From: DATAOG01 sp963753685
GTDB taxonomy: Bacteria > Pseudomonadota > Alphaproteobacteria > Geminicoccales > Geminicoccaceae
DNA: 64,000 nt
Reading direction: 5' to 3'
Assembly: GCA_963753685.1 (NCBI GenBank)
Contig: CAVWDE010000020.1
Location: forward strand, 310,001 to 374,000
The position numbers and the translations under genes were made by a program. The notes below the pieces were generated by a model, which did not search any database, was not told the origin of the DNA, and saw only the letters and a list, made by a program, of their open reading frames with translations. Shown one piece after another: positions 16,703 through 24,369 of the stretch (position 1 is the stretch's first letter; the number at the start of each line of letters is the position of its first letter).

Positions 16703-17377
16703 ATGAAGCTGTACATGCATCCGGTGTCGATGACCAGCCGGCCGGTCCGCCTGATGATCGCCGAGCACGGGCTCAAGGTCGATGAGGAGATGGTCGACCT
16801 GATGACCGGCGCGCACTACCAGCCGCAGTTCGTCGCGGTCAATCCCAATCGAATGGTGCCGGTGCTCGAGGACGGCGACTTCCGCCTGACCGAGAGTTCT
16901 GCGATCCTCAAATACCTCGCGGACAAGTTCAACTTGCCGGTCTATCCCAAGGACCTGAAGCAGCGAGCCAAGGTCAACGAGATCATGGACTGGTTCAATA
17001 CCAACTTTTATCGCGACTATGGCTACGGTTGGATCTACCCGCAGCTGTTCCCGCACCACCGCCGGCCGAGCGACGAGGTTCAGAGCGCCACGGTCGCCTG
17101 GGGCAAGGAGCGCGCCCTGGGCTGGCTCAAGGTCCTGAACGACGACTGGCTCGGACCGGACAAGAAGTATTTGTGCGGCGACCAGATCACGATCGCCGAC
17201 TACTTCGGCGTCTGCCTCCTGACCTTGGGCGAGGTGATCGGCTGCGACTTCAGCGCCTATCCGAACGTCAAGCGCTGGCTTGATACCATGAAACGCCTGC
17301 CGAGCTGGCCGAAGATCAACGAGGCGCTCTACGGCTACGCCGAGGCGGTCAAGGGGCAGCCGTTCGTCCGCATCTGA
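16703..17377 (+). CDS. Glutathione S-transferase family protein
   Basis: A 224-residue cytosolic protein. The N-terminal thioredoxin-like domain begins MKLYMHPVSMTSRPVRLMI, with the cis-Pro in NRMVPVLEDGDFRLTESSAI that binds the glutathione gamma-glutamyl group. The C-terminal all-helical domain includes the conserved N-capping Asp motif QITIADYFGV. The catalytic residue is probably Ser11 in the SMTSRP loop. Members conjugate glutathione to electrophiles or act as isomerases. It is on the same strand as the nitrile hydratase genes, 56 bases after cbtB; a GC-rich inverted repeat in that gap could separate the transcripts. Substrate unknown. Confidence 0.9.
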   Translation: MKLYMHPVSMTSRPVRLMIAEHGLKVDEEMVDLMTGAHYQPQFVAVNPNRMVPVLEDGDFRLTESSAILKYLADKFNLPVYPKDLKQRAKVNEIMDWFNTNFYRDYGYGWIYPQLFPHHRRPSDEVQSATVAWGKERALGWLKVLNDDWLGPDKKYLCGDQITIADYFGVCLLTLGEVIGCDFSAYPNVKRWLDTMKRLPSWPKINEALYGYAEAVKGQPFVRI

Positions 17378-17412
17378 GCGGCGTGGCCCGGGTCGAGCGA
17401 GGAGGGGCGAGG

Positions 17413-17895
17413 ATGATCAAGGGCCTGCACCACAACGCCTACCGCTGCCGGGATTCCGAGGAGACGCGCCGGTTCTACGAGGGCTTTCTGGGTCTGCCGC
17501 TGGCCGGCGCGCTCGAGATCAAGGCGACCAAGAGCGGCCGCGCGACCGACACCCTGCACACCTTCTATGCCCTCGACGACGGCTCCTATCTCGCGTTCTT
17601 CGAGGCGCCGGACCGGCCGTTCGAGTTCAAGCCGCAGCACGATTTCGACCTGCACATCGCGCTCGAGGTCACAGAGGGCGATCTGCACAAGATGTTCGCC
17701 AAGGGCAAGGCCGCCGGCATCGAGACCCGCGGCATCTCGGATCACGAGTTCATCGATTCGATCTACTTCCGCGACCCGAACGGCTATGTGATCGAGCTCA
17801 CGGCAAAACGAGAAAACCACGACCAGGCGATGGACCCGGCGACCAACCACGCCCGCCAGATCCTGGCCGATTGGCAGGCCGCCAAGGCCGGCTGA
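17413..17895 (+). CDS. VOC (glyoxalase/dioxygenase) superfamily protein
   Basis: A 160-residue protein with one paired beta-alpha-beta-beta-beta VOC module: MIKGLHHNAYRCRDSEETRR with FYEGFLGLPL, then YLAFFEAPDRPFEF, DLHIALEVTEGDLHKM and SIYFRDPNGYVIELTA. Candidate metal ligands are His7, the His in FDLHIAL, and Glu in YVIELT, the usual VOC facial triad. ATG 17413 has GGAGG 9 bases upstream; an earlier in-frame start lacks one. It follows the glutathione transferase by 35 bases, so the pair might handle a glutathione adduct. Confidence 0.87.
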   Translation: MIKGLHHNAYRCRDSEETRRFYEGFLGLPLAGALEIKATKSGRATDTLHTFYALDDGSYLAFFEAPDRPFEFKPQHDFDLHIALEVTEGDLHKMFAKGKAAGIETRGISDHEFIDSIYFRDPNGYVIELTAKRENHDQAMDPATNHARQILADWQAAKAG

Positions 17896-17927
17896 TGCCA
17901 AGAGCCCCGCGTCGATCGTGGGGCGGG

Positions 17928-18563
17928 TCAGGATTTCGCGGGCAGCGGGTGGCCCGGCATCAGCTGGTAGGGGTGGACCCAGCCGGGCAGGGCCTGGATG
18001 CGCCCGAGCCAGGCGCCGATCTGGGGATAGTCGGTCCAGGTGACGCCGAACTCGTCCGGCCAGAAGAGATAGCCGCAGATCGAGACGTCGGCGATGGTCG
18101 GCTGCGCGCCGGTCACGAACGCGTGCTGCTCGAGATGGCGCTCGAGGATCGTGAGGCTGGTGGTCACCCGGGTGCGCAGGAACTCGGTCACCGGGGTCTC
18201 GCCGGTGTGCGCGAACCGGAGCAGGAAGCGCAGCGTCCCGATGTAGCTCGTGAGCTTGTGGTTGTCCCACAGCAGCCAGCGCAGGATCGCGCGCCGCTCG
18301 TCCTCGTCCGAGAAACCGAATTTTCCGAACCGGGCGGCCAGATAGTCGAGGATGACGCCCGACTGGGACAGCCGCCGGTCCTCATGCTCGAGCACAGGAA
18401 CTTCGCCCATCTCGTTGATCTTTCGAAACTCGGGCCGGCGCGTCTCGCCGTTGAAGAAGTCGACGAAGCGGGCCTCCCAGTCGGCGCCGCAAAGGGCTAG
18501 CATCAGGGCCGCCTTGTAGGCGTTGCCCGATTGGGCGAAGCAGTAGAGCCGGTACTCGGCCAT
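17928..18563 (-). CDS. Glutathione S-transferase family protein
   Basis: A 211-residue protein starting MAEYRLYCFAQSGNAYKA (catalytic Ser/Tyr region), with the cis-Pro motif EMGEVPVLEHEDRRLSQSGV and the C-terminal domain containing PTIADVSICGYLFW. It has no close resemblance to the other glutathione transferase at 16.7 kb beyond the shared fold, so the two are separate families. ATG 18563 starts the conserved domain; an in-frame ATG at 18596 would add a non-conserved tail. It converges with the VOC gene. Confidence 0.9.
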   Translation of the reverse strand: MAEYRLYCFAQSGNAYKAALMLALCGADWEARFVDFFNGETRRPEFRKINEMGEVPVLEHEDRRLSQSGVILDYLAARFGKFGFSDEDERRAILRWLLWDNHKLTSYIGTLRFLLRFAHTGETPVTEFLRTRVTTSLTILERHLEQHAFVTGAQPTIADVSICGYLFWPDEFGVTWTDYPQIGAWLGRIQALPGWVHPYQLMPGHPLPAKS

Positions 18564-18846
18564 GGGCGGTTCTCCGGATCGGTCGATGGGGGGCATGCCG
18601 CCGCCCTCTATGACTCGGTCGCGCGCGCCGGTCCATGGCTTGAGCGGCCGGCGCTGCCGGCGAGGGCCGCTTGCGCGCCCAAGTGGCGCGGACTATATTG
18701 TATCAAGGTCAGTTCCCGACGTTGCCGGTTGCAGTCGCTGCCTCGCTTTTTGGCGTTGTCCGCTACGCTCCACGCAAGACGTTGAGACTGTCTTCGCGCC
18801 GCGGCATGTCGCCCGGCGTGCACTTCGCCAACACGAGGTTACGTTC

Positions 18847-19056
18847 TTGAAGACCGGAACAGTGAAATGGTTCAACGCCACCAAGGGCTATGGTTTCATT
18901 CAGCCTGATGGCGGCGGCGGTGACGCGTTCGTGCACATCTCCGCGGTCGAGCGGGCCGGTTTCGACCGCCTGAACGAGGGCCAGCGGGTCCAGTACGAAC
19001 TCGTCCGCGGCCAGAACGGTAAGTCTTCGGCCGAGAATTTGAAGCTCGTCACCTAG
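18847..19056 (+). CDS. cspA: Cold-shock-domain protein
   Basis: A 69-residue OB-fold RNA chaperone. RNP1 is KGYGFIQPD and RNP2 is DAFVHISAV; the start KTGTVKWFNATKGYGF and the C-terminal SAENLKLV are typical. It binds single-stranded RNA and DNA and melts secondary structure. The start is TTG 18847, with an AGG element 8 bases upstream; no ATG is available at the conserved beginning. About 280 bases of non-coding leader lie between the divergent glutathione transferase start and this gene, which fits the long leader common in csp genes. An intrinsic terminator follows 24 bases after the stop. Confidence 0.95.
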   Translation: MKTGTVKWFNATKGYGFIQPDGGGGDAFVHISAVERAGFDRLNEGQRVQYELVRGQNGKSSAENLKLVT

Positions 19057-19079
19057 CCGGACCAGCCAGCAGGTTTGCG

Positions 19080-19109
19080 AGCCCCCTCTGGCAACCGAGG
19101 GGGCTTTTT
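19080..19109 (+). terminator. Rho-independent terminator of the cold-shock gene
   Basis: A perfect 9-bp stem (AGCCCCCTC / GAGGGGGCT) with an 8-base loop, followed directly by a T-run. It lies 24 bases after the cspA-like stop and is the clearest intrinsic terminator in the window. Confidence 0.92.
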
Positions 19110-19268
19110 CTATGTCCGGCGCCGGCTGGCGAGCGTCGGCAGGAAGGCGCCACACCGGTCTGGGGTTGCCCGCGAGCGCCGGCGATCTTGCCCGCGGATT
19201 GACTGCCTGTTATTCCTCGGCCAAGGGCAACTGCGCGAGCAGGTTGCGGACAGGACGGGAAGGCACCC

Positions 19269-19679
19269 ATGCGGCCAGGTTGGTTCGCGGCAGCCGGCAT
19301 CGCCTCGGCGGCGCTGGCGGTGTGGCTGGTCTCGATGGCCCCGCTCGAGGCTGCCGACAGCCAAGGTTTCGCGCTCGACGACTTCAAGCTCAAGACCGGC
19401 CAGGATCTGCTCGACATCTGCACCCTGGACCAGGGCCACGCCAGTTATTGGGAAGCCCAGGCGTTCTGCTTCGGCTACTTCCGGGGCGGAGCGGATTTCC
19501 ACCGCGCCCTGGTCGGGGGGCCGAATTTCCAGCCGATCGCCTGCCCGGGCCCGGGGGCGACGATCCGCGACGCGGTCGCCGTGTTCATCGACTACGCCCG
19601 CGCCCATCCGGAGCAGCTGACCGGAGCGCCGATGGATGTGGTGTTCCGGGCGGTGAGCGCGCGGTGGCCCTGCTCGTAG
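19269..19679 (+). CDS. Exported protein with Rap1a/Tai-like domain
   Basis: A 136-residue protein with an N-terminal signal peptide (about residues 1-29, MRPGWFAAAGIASAALAVWL, cleaved near EAA-DS). The mature part has the pattern LLDICTLDQ, AFCFGYFRGGADFH, ATIRDAVAVFIDYARAHPEQ and DVVFRAVSARWPC, with four conserved cysteines. This matches the Rap1a/Tai family, first defined as immunity proteins to type VI amidase effectors but also widespread as stand-alone periplasmic proteins. No Tae-like amidase or type VI gene is nearby, so an immunity role is not supported here. Confidence 0.75.
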   Translation: MRPGWFAAAGIASAALAVWLVSMAPLEAADSQGFALDDFKLKTGQDLLDICTLDQGHASYWEAQAFCFGYFRGGADFHRALVGGPNFQPIACPGPGATIRDAVAVFIDYARAHPEQLTGAPMDVVFRAVSARWPCS

Positions 19680-19727
19680 GCCGCGGGCGTCGCAGTGCCT
19701 TTTGAGCCGGGAGAGGGAGTGCGAGCG

Positions 19728-20111
19728 ATGTCTGCCAGTTTTGGTCCGCGGCTCGGTCCGCGTCGCCGCCGCCAGAGGGGCGTTCTGGTACTGGCGGCGC
19801 CGCTTGCGGTAGCGATCGCGCTCGGCGGCTGCACCATGACCGAAACCCAGCAGCGCACCGCCAGCGGGGCCGGCATCGGAGCGGCCGTGGGGGCCGCGGG
19901 CGGCGCCCTGTTCGGCGCCTTCGCCGGGGCGCCGGGCACCGGGGCCGCGATCGGCGCCGCCGCTGGCGCGGCGATCGGCGGCACCGGCGGCTACATTCAC
20001 GACCAGGAGGTCAAGCGCTCACAGTCGGCATCGGAGGCCGATCAGCTGCGGCTCCAGAACGAGGAGCTCAAGCGCCAGCTGGCGGCCCAGCAGCAACAGC
20101 AGCAGAAGTAG
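19728..20111 (+). CDS. Glycine-zipper lipoprotein
   Basis: A 127-residue predicted outer-membrane lipoprotein. After an Arg-rich N-terminus comes a hydrophobic segment and a lipobox LGGC (VAIALGGCTMTETQQRTA). The mature protein has a glycine-zipper region of about 45 residues (GAGIGAAVGAAGGALFGAFA and similar), then a charged coiled coil ending in a Gln run (QLAAQQQQQQK). The layout resembles the YMGG/OmpA-like glycine-zipper lipoproteins. ATG 19728 is preceded by GGGAG about 10 bases upstream. Its role in the envelope is unknown. Confidence 0.8.
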   Translation: MSASFGPRLGPRRRRQRGVLVLAAPLAVAIALGGCTMTETQQRTASGAGIGAAVGAAGGALFGAFAGAPGTGAAIGAAAGAAIGGTGGYIHDQEVKRSQSASEADQLRLQNEELKRQLAAQQQQQQK

Positions 20112-20194
20112 ACCGGCGTCGATTCCTGTCGGCCGCGAACCGATCGCTGACGGCCAGCCGGGCGGCTTTCGGAACGCGGCCAGCGGGCTTGCTG

Positions 20195-20223
20195 TTGACA
20201 TCTGATCATATTCCTAATATAGG
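20195..20223 (+). promoter_or_regulatory. Sigma-70-like promoter in an AT-rich patch
   Basis: TTGACA, a 17-base spacer, then TATAGG, in a short AT-rich patch standing out from the GC-rich surroundings. It reads right, toward the doubtful gene at 20363 and the asparaginase gene. The -35 is a perfect match and the -10 matches at four of six positions. Confidence 0.5.
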
Positions 20224-20362
20224 ACATAAGAGCTAGCGCCGCCAGCGGCCCGCCCGGTCCAGGCCGAGGTTACGCCAGGCGCTCTCAGGTCAGGCCCGCT
20301 TCAAGGGTTCTTAAGCAATTGTGGTGAGGCTGGTCGGCACCCCGGCAAAGGTGGCTGCGACC

Positions 20363-20704
20363 ATGATTCCGCCCTCTCCGCTGCAATTCGCGCTTTGGGG
20401 CTCGGCGCTCTACACCGAGCTCGCGACCGGCCTCTTTCGGGCGCTCGCGGCCCCCTGGCTGCAGCCCGGGTGGCCCGGCCCGGCCTGCGCTCGACACCGG
20501 CAGCGCGCGCCCGACCCGGGCCCGGCGCCGCGGCCGGCCCCGGTCGCCTGCGCGGCGGCCGGCGCGCGGGCGTTCGCCGAGCCGAGCGGGGTCGTGGCAC
20601 CGCGCTCGCCGGCGGAGCCCGCCCTGCACCAGGTGATCGAGGTGCCGCGGGGCCGCTGGCAGCATCGGCGCGGCCACGGGCAGACGCCGCCGACCGACGG
20701 CTGA
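20363..20704 (+). CDS. Doubtful small protein, phasin-like N-terminus
   Basis: A 113-residue frame starting at ATG 20363 with AAGGTGG 8 bases upstream. The first 35 residues look real (LQFALWGSALYTELATGLF, then RALAAPWLQPGW), resembling the amphipathic start of phasin-like or other helical proteins. After about residue 40 the sequence becomes Pro/Ala/Arg-rich with no recognisable domain, which could be disorder, a frameshift or simple read-through of GC-rich DNA. Nothing else convincing is visible between 20112 and 20880 apart from the promoter. Confidence 0.3.
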   Translation: MIPPSPLQFALWGSALYTELATGLFRALAAPWLQPGWPGPACARHRQRAPDPGPAPRPAPVACAAAGARAFAEPSGVVAPRSPAEPALHQVIEVPRGRWQHRRGHGQTPPTDG

Positions 20705-20880
20705 GGGCTCGCCGGATCGGCGGCGAGCGCGATTCGCCCGGAGCCATTCCCGCCGCCCCGCCTCGAGCCGAGAGCGATCGCCACAAACGCGCTGGCCGAC
20801 GCCGCCACCGCCCGCTATCATCGCGCGCATCCTCAGCCGCGGCAGGGGCGGCGCGCCCGCCCCCCTTGAGGGCGACCCGG

Positions 20881-21867
20881 ATGGCAGCCAAAGTCGTCTT
20901 GATCAGTACCGGCGGGACCATCGCCTCGCGCTTCGATCCCAAGGCCGGGCGTACGCTCGCTTCCCAGCGCGGCCAGGACCTGCTCGCCCAGGCGCCCGAT
21001 CTGGCGCAGGTCGCCGAGCTCGAGGTCGACGATTTTGCGACCGTCTCGAGCTTCGACATGTCGGTCGCCTTCGCGTTCGCGCTCGGCCAGCGGATCAATC
21101 AACAGCTCGCCCGCCCCGAGGTCGCGGGCGTGGTCGTGACCCACGGCACCGACACCATGGAGGAAAGCTGCTATCTGGCCGACCTCCTGCTGCAATCCGA
21201 CAAGCCCTTGGTGTTCACGGGCGCCCAGCGGGCGCATGACGATCCGCTGCCGGACGGGCCCAGGAACCTGCTTGCGGCCGTGCGCACGGCGGTGGCGCCA
21301 GAGGCGGTGGGGCTCGGGGCGGTGATCTGCTTTGCCGACCAGATCCACGCCGCGCGCGACGTGACCAAGATCAGCGCCAGCGCGCTCGCCACCTTCCAGT
21401 CCTACGACAAGGGCGCGCTCGGCGAGGTCGACGGCGCGCGGGTGATCCTGCAGCGCCGCCCGGCGCGCCGGCGGACCTTCCGGCTCGACCAGATGCCGGA
21501 GCTGCAGGTGCCGCTGTTCCGCCTCGCCCTCGGCTTCGACGTCCGGATCGTCGAGCTGGCGCTCGACCTCGGCCTGGATGGTCTGGTGATCGAGGCCTTC
21601 GGGCGCGGCAACGGGCCCGCGGCGCTGGTGCCGGTGGTCGAGCGGGCAGTCGGCACCGGGCTGCCGGTCGTGATCACCTCGCGCTGCCCGACCGGGCGGG
21701 TCGAGCCGATCTATGGCAAGGGCGGCGGCAAGGATCTGCGCGATGCCGGCGCGATCTTCGCGGGCGACCTCAAGGGCCCCAAGGCGCGCCTGCTCCTGCT
21801 GGTGCTGCTCGCGGCCGCGGACACCAAGAGCCGCATCGCCGAGATCTTCGCCGAACTGGCGCCCTGA
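20881..21867 (+). CDS. L-asparaginase (type I/II family)
   Basis: A 328-residue enzyme hydrolysing L-asparagine to aspartate and ammonia. Both catalytic Thr motifs are present: STGGTIASRF near the N-terminus and VVTHGTDTMEESCYLADLLL around residues 80-100, followed by the Lys of KPLVFTGAQR. There is no signal peptide, so it is probably cytosolic. The C-terminal domain contains DGLVIEAFGRGNGP and ITSRCPTGRV. A TATCAT -10-like sequence lies at 20816. The gene stands alone, followed by a toxin-antitoxin pair. Confidence 0.92.
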   Translation: MAAKVVLISTGGTIASRFDPKAGRTLASQRGQDLLAQAPDLAQVAELEVDDFATVSSFDMSVAFAFALGQRINQQLARPEVAGVVVTHGTDTMEESCYLADLLLQSDKPLVFTGAQRAHDDPLPDGPRNLLAAVRTAVAPEAVGLGAVICFADQIHAARDVTKISASALATFQSYDKGALGEVDGARVILQRRPARRRTFRLDQMPELQVPLFRLALGFDVRIVELALDLGLDGLVIEAFGRGNGPAALVPVVERAVGTGLPVVITSRCPTGRVEPIYGKGGGKDLRDAGAIFAGDLKGPKARLLLLVLLAAADTKSRIAEIFAELAP

Positions 21868-21916
21868 GCTGGATCGGCATCCGGCGCCAGCTGTTCCTTG
21901 ACCATTGGATCCTTGT

Positions 21917-21933
21917 CTCCTTACTGTAAGGAG
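21917..21933 (+). promoter_or_regulatory. Palindromic operator overlapping the antitoxin Shine-Dalgarno
   Basis: CTCCTTAC-T-GTAAGGAG is a perfect 8-bp inverted repeat with a 1-base centre. Its right arm contains AAGGAG, which lies 8 bases before the antitoxin ATG and is its likely ribosome-binding site. TTGACC at 21898 with an 18-base spacer to TACTGT would place a promoter -10 inside the palindrome. Antitoxins of this type bind palindromes to repress their own operon. Confidence 0.6.
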
Positions 21934-21941
21934 TAAGGGAG

Positions 21942-22175
21942 ATGCCGATGCCGCCCACCAGCCGCATCACGTCCAAAGGTCAGACCACAATCCCCCGCGA
22001 AGTAAGGGAGAGGTTGTCCCTGCAGCCGGGCGATGTGGTGGTGTACGACCTCGAGGATGGCGATGTGCGCTTGCGCAAGCAGGCGCCGCTCGATGTGGCC
22101 TACCTGCGCGCCGTGCAGACGACCTTGAGCGAGTGGGATTCCCCCGAGGATGCTGCAGCCTTCGACGATCTTTGA
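21942..22175 (+). CDS. AbrB/MazE-type antitoxin
   Basis: A 77-residue protein with a swapped-hairpin AbrB DNA-binding domain: SRITSKGQTTIPREVRERLS, then LQPGDVVVYDLEDGDVRL. The C-terminal part (about residues 50-77) is acidic and should wrap the toxin. It is the first gene of a toxin-antitoxin pair and overlaps the toxin gene by 26 bases, which suggests translational coupling. The upstream palindrome is the probable autoregulatory site. Confidence 0.88.
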   Translation: MPMPPTSRITSKGQTTIPREVRERLSLQPGDVVVYDLEDGDVRLRKQAPLDVAYLRAVQTTLSEWDSPEDAAAFDDL

Positions 22176-22512
22176 GCCGTTCGAGATCGCCATCGTGCCC
22201 TTTCCTTTTGTTGACCTGCCGAAGACGAAGCCGCGACCGGCGCTCGTCCTGTCGGTGGGCCGGTTCAACCGGCAGAATGGCCACACGCTGCTCGCCATGA
22301 TCACGAGCGCGGAGCACAGCAGCTGGCCGAGCGACTACGCGATCGAGGATCTGCGCCCCACCGGATTGCGGAACGCCTGCGTCGTGCGCTGGAAACTCTT
22401 CACGCTGGACAACCGGGTTCTGGGCCGGCGGATTGGCGCTCTGGGCGATCGCGACCGGCAGTTCTGTCACGCCGCTCTTCGACGCATCTTCGATGTGCAG
22501 CGGCCCCACTGA
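22150..22512 (+). CDS. PemK/MazF-type toxin (endoribonuclease)
   Basis: A 120-residue protein with the MazF/PemK pattern: FEIAIVPFPFVDLPKTKPRP with ALVLSVG, then ITSAEHSSWPSDYAIED, GLRNACVVRWKLFTLDN and a C-terminal LGDRDRQF. The conserved loop Pro-Phe-Pro-Phe with the following K-x-RPALV is the active-site region of this fold. The toxin would cleave mRNA when freed from the antitoxin. An in-frame start further in is possible, but ATG 22150 fits the overlapping operon. Confidence 0.85.
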   Translation: MLQPSTIFEPFEIAIVPFPFVDLPKTKPRPALVLSVGRFNRQNGHTLLAMITSAEHSSWPSDYAIEDLRPTGLRNACVVRWKLFTLDNRVLGRRIGALGDRDRQFCHAALRRIFDVQRPH

Positions 22513-22536
22513 GCGGGTGACCATGGTGCCGCACGC

Positions 22537-23766
22537 TTGACGGCCCTGGTTCTCGGGGTCTTCGTCGCCGTCTATGTCGGCATGGCGATCGGTCGCTGGC
22601 CTGGGCTCAGGGTCGATCGCACCGGCATCGCCCTGCTCGGGGCGATCCTGCTCTACGCGTGCGCTGCGGTCGACGGGCCGGCGGTGCTCGCGGCGATCGA
22701 TGTGCCGACGATCGTCGTGCTGTTCGGGCTGATGATCCTCTCGGCGCAGTTCGCGGTCTGCGGCTTCTACGACTGGTGCTCGCACCGGATCGCGACCGCC
22801 GAGGCGTCGCCGGCCGCCCTGCTTGCGGTCACGGTCGTCACCGCGGGCGGGCTCTCGGCGGTGCTGGCCAACGACGTCGTGGTGTTCGCCATGACGCCGA
22901 TGCTGTGCGCCGGGCTCGTGCAGCGCGGGCTCGACCCACGGCCGTTCGTGATCGGGCTCGCGGGCGGCGCCAATGCCGGCTCGGCCGCGACCCTCATCGG
23001 CAACCCGCAGAACATCCTGATCGGCGAGCTCGGCCGGCTCGACTTCTGGCACTTTCTCGCGGCCTGCGCCCCGCCCGCCCTGATGGCGCTGGCCTGCGTG
23101 TACCTGGTCATCTGGTGGCAGTGGCGGCGGCGCTTCGAAGCCGGTCCGGACCGCTCCGACCGCCTGCCGCCGCCCGAGCTCGACCGACTCGGCCTCGCCA
23201 AGGCGAGCTTCGCCACGGTCCTCCTGCTGGCTCTGTTCGCGACCGGGGTCACCCATGTCACGGGTGTGCTCCTGGTCGCGGGCTATCTCCTGATCAGCCG
23301 GCGGCTCGCGACCCGGACCATGCTGGGCCTCGTCGACTGGCACCTGCTGGTGCTATTCTGCGGCCTGTTCGTGGTCACCCACGCGCTCGATACCACCGGT
23401 CTGCCCGACCGCGCGGTGCTCTCGCTCGAGCATCAGGGCCTGCACCCCGAGCGCCTCCTGGTGATGGCGCCCCTGACCCTGCTCGGCGCCAATACGATCG
23501 GCAACGTGCCGCTGGTCGTGCTCCTGCTCTCGACCCTGCATCGGCTGGGCGAGGGCACGTTCTATGGGCTGGCCGTGCTGTCGACGCTGGCCGGCAACCT
23601 CCTGGTGATCGGCAGCCTCGCCAACATCATCGCGCTCGAGCGAGCGGCCGAGGCGGGCGTCCGCGTCTCCTTCCTCGAGCACGCCCGCTGCGGCGTGCCG
23701 ATGACCCTGCTGTCGTTCACGCTCGCCTTGATCTGGCTGTTCGCCACGGGTCACGTCCTGCTCTGA
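22537..23766 (+). CDS. SLC13/ArsB-like anion permease
   Basis: A 409-residue inner-membrane protein with about 11 hydrophobic segments. Family motifs are VLANDVVVFAMTPMLCAGL and AGSAATLIGNPQNILIGELG in the first half, and LLGANTIGNVPLVVLLLSTL with LSTLAGNLLVIGSLANIIAL in the second, the two re-entrant hairpins of the ion transporter superfamily. ArsB, NhaD, CitM and SLC13 share this pattern, so the anion could be arsenite, a dicarboxylate or another; no ars genes are near. The start is TTG 22537, 24 bases after the toxin stop; an alternative downstream start is possible. Confidence 0.85.
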   Translation: MTALVLGVFVAVYVGMAIGRWPGLRVDRTGIALLGAILLYACAAVDGPAVLAAIDVPTIVVLFGLMILSAQFAVCGFYDWCSHRIATAEASPAALLAVTVVTAGGLSAVLANDVVVFAMTPMLCAGLVQRGLDPRPFVIGLAGGANAGSAATLIGNPQNILIGELGRLDFWHFLAACAPPALMALACVYLVIWWQWRRRFEAGPDRSDRLPPPELDRLGLAKASFATVLLLALFATGVTHVTGVLLVAGYLLISRRLATRTMLGLVDWHLLVLFCGLFVVTHALDTTGLPDRAVLSLEHQGLHPERLLVMAPLTLLGANTIGNVPLVVLLLSTLHRLGEGTFYGLAVLSTLAGNLLVIGSLANIIALERAAEAGVRVSFLEHARCGVPMTLLSFTLALIWLFATGHVLL

Positions 23767-23879
23767 TCCGCGGGCAAGGTGGGGGAGGGCCTTGCGCCGC
23801 AGCGCCGTGGCGCGTCTCGGCACCATGATCAGCTCGCAGGCGTCCGGGCGCCCAATGCCTACCATCCAGACAACCGGGC

Positions 23880-24139
23880 ATTGACGACCTGTACAACGCC
23901 AACGACCCGAACGGCGACTGGCGATCGGTGCTGACCGAGGACCCGGACGATCCTTCGCGGTCCAACGTCCAGTCGAGCGGCGAGTTTGCCGGCGCCTTCG
24001 TCTCCAAGACCAGCCTCGAAGATCAGACGCGGCCAGCGAGGACCCGGAACGCTACGTCGACGCGGTGCTGTCGTCGCGAGCAGCCGGCCGTCCGGCCGCG
24101 GCTCGGCCGGCGCGGTCAGCCCGAGAGCGAACGCCTTGA
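23880..24139 (+). pseudogene. Unrecognised gene remnant between 23.8 and 24.4 kb
   Basis: A frame from about 23880 reads DDLYNANDPNGDWRSVLTED and continues PDDPSRSNVQSSGEFAGAFV. Near 24030 the protein-like signal moves to another frame (SEDPERYVDAVLSSRAAG) and stops at 24137. The composition (Asp/Asn-rich turns, no low-complexity Arg/Pro) suggests real coding ancestry, but no start codon is in a sensible place. I do not recognise the family. In the remaining bases, 23767-23879 and 24140-24369, I see no credible gene. Confidence 0.35.
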
Positions 24140-24369
24140 CCTGAAGCGGCTGGCGTTCCGCGTCCGCTCCCTCCCCGATTCCCCTTTCCTGAAATGGTGC
24201 CGAAATACTCCGCTGCCATATCGACCGCGTGCCCTCCACCGTCATCGGCAACCGAACCCGGACCGATCGACGCCAGGCGCAGAACCGAAATCGAGCGATG
24301 ACCACGACCAGCTGCAACAAGGCATCTCGAACGAGACAAGACATGCTGTCATCACCGCTCCGGGCGAGC

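Noticed and set aside
19269..19679. Rap1a/Tai protein as evidence of a type VI secretion effector module
   Set aside because: No amidase effector, Hcp, VgrG or other type VI gene is in the window.
22537..23766. Arsenite resistance (ArsB) as a firm call
   Set aside because: The pattern is shared by the whole ion-transporter superfamily and no arsR, arsC or arsA is near.
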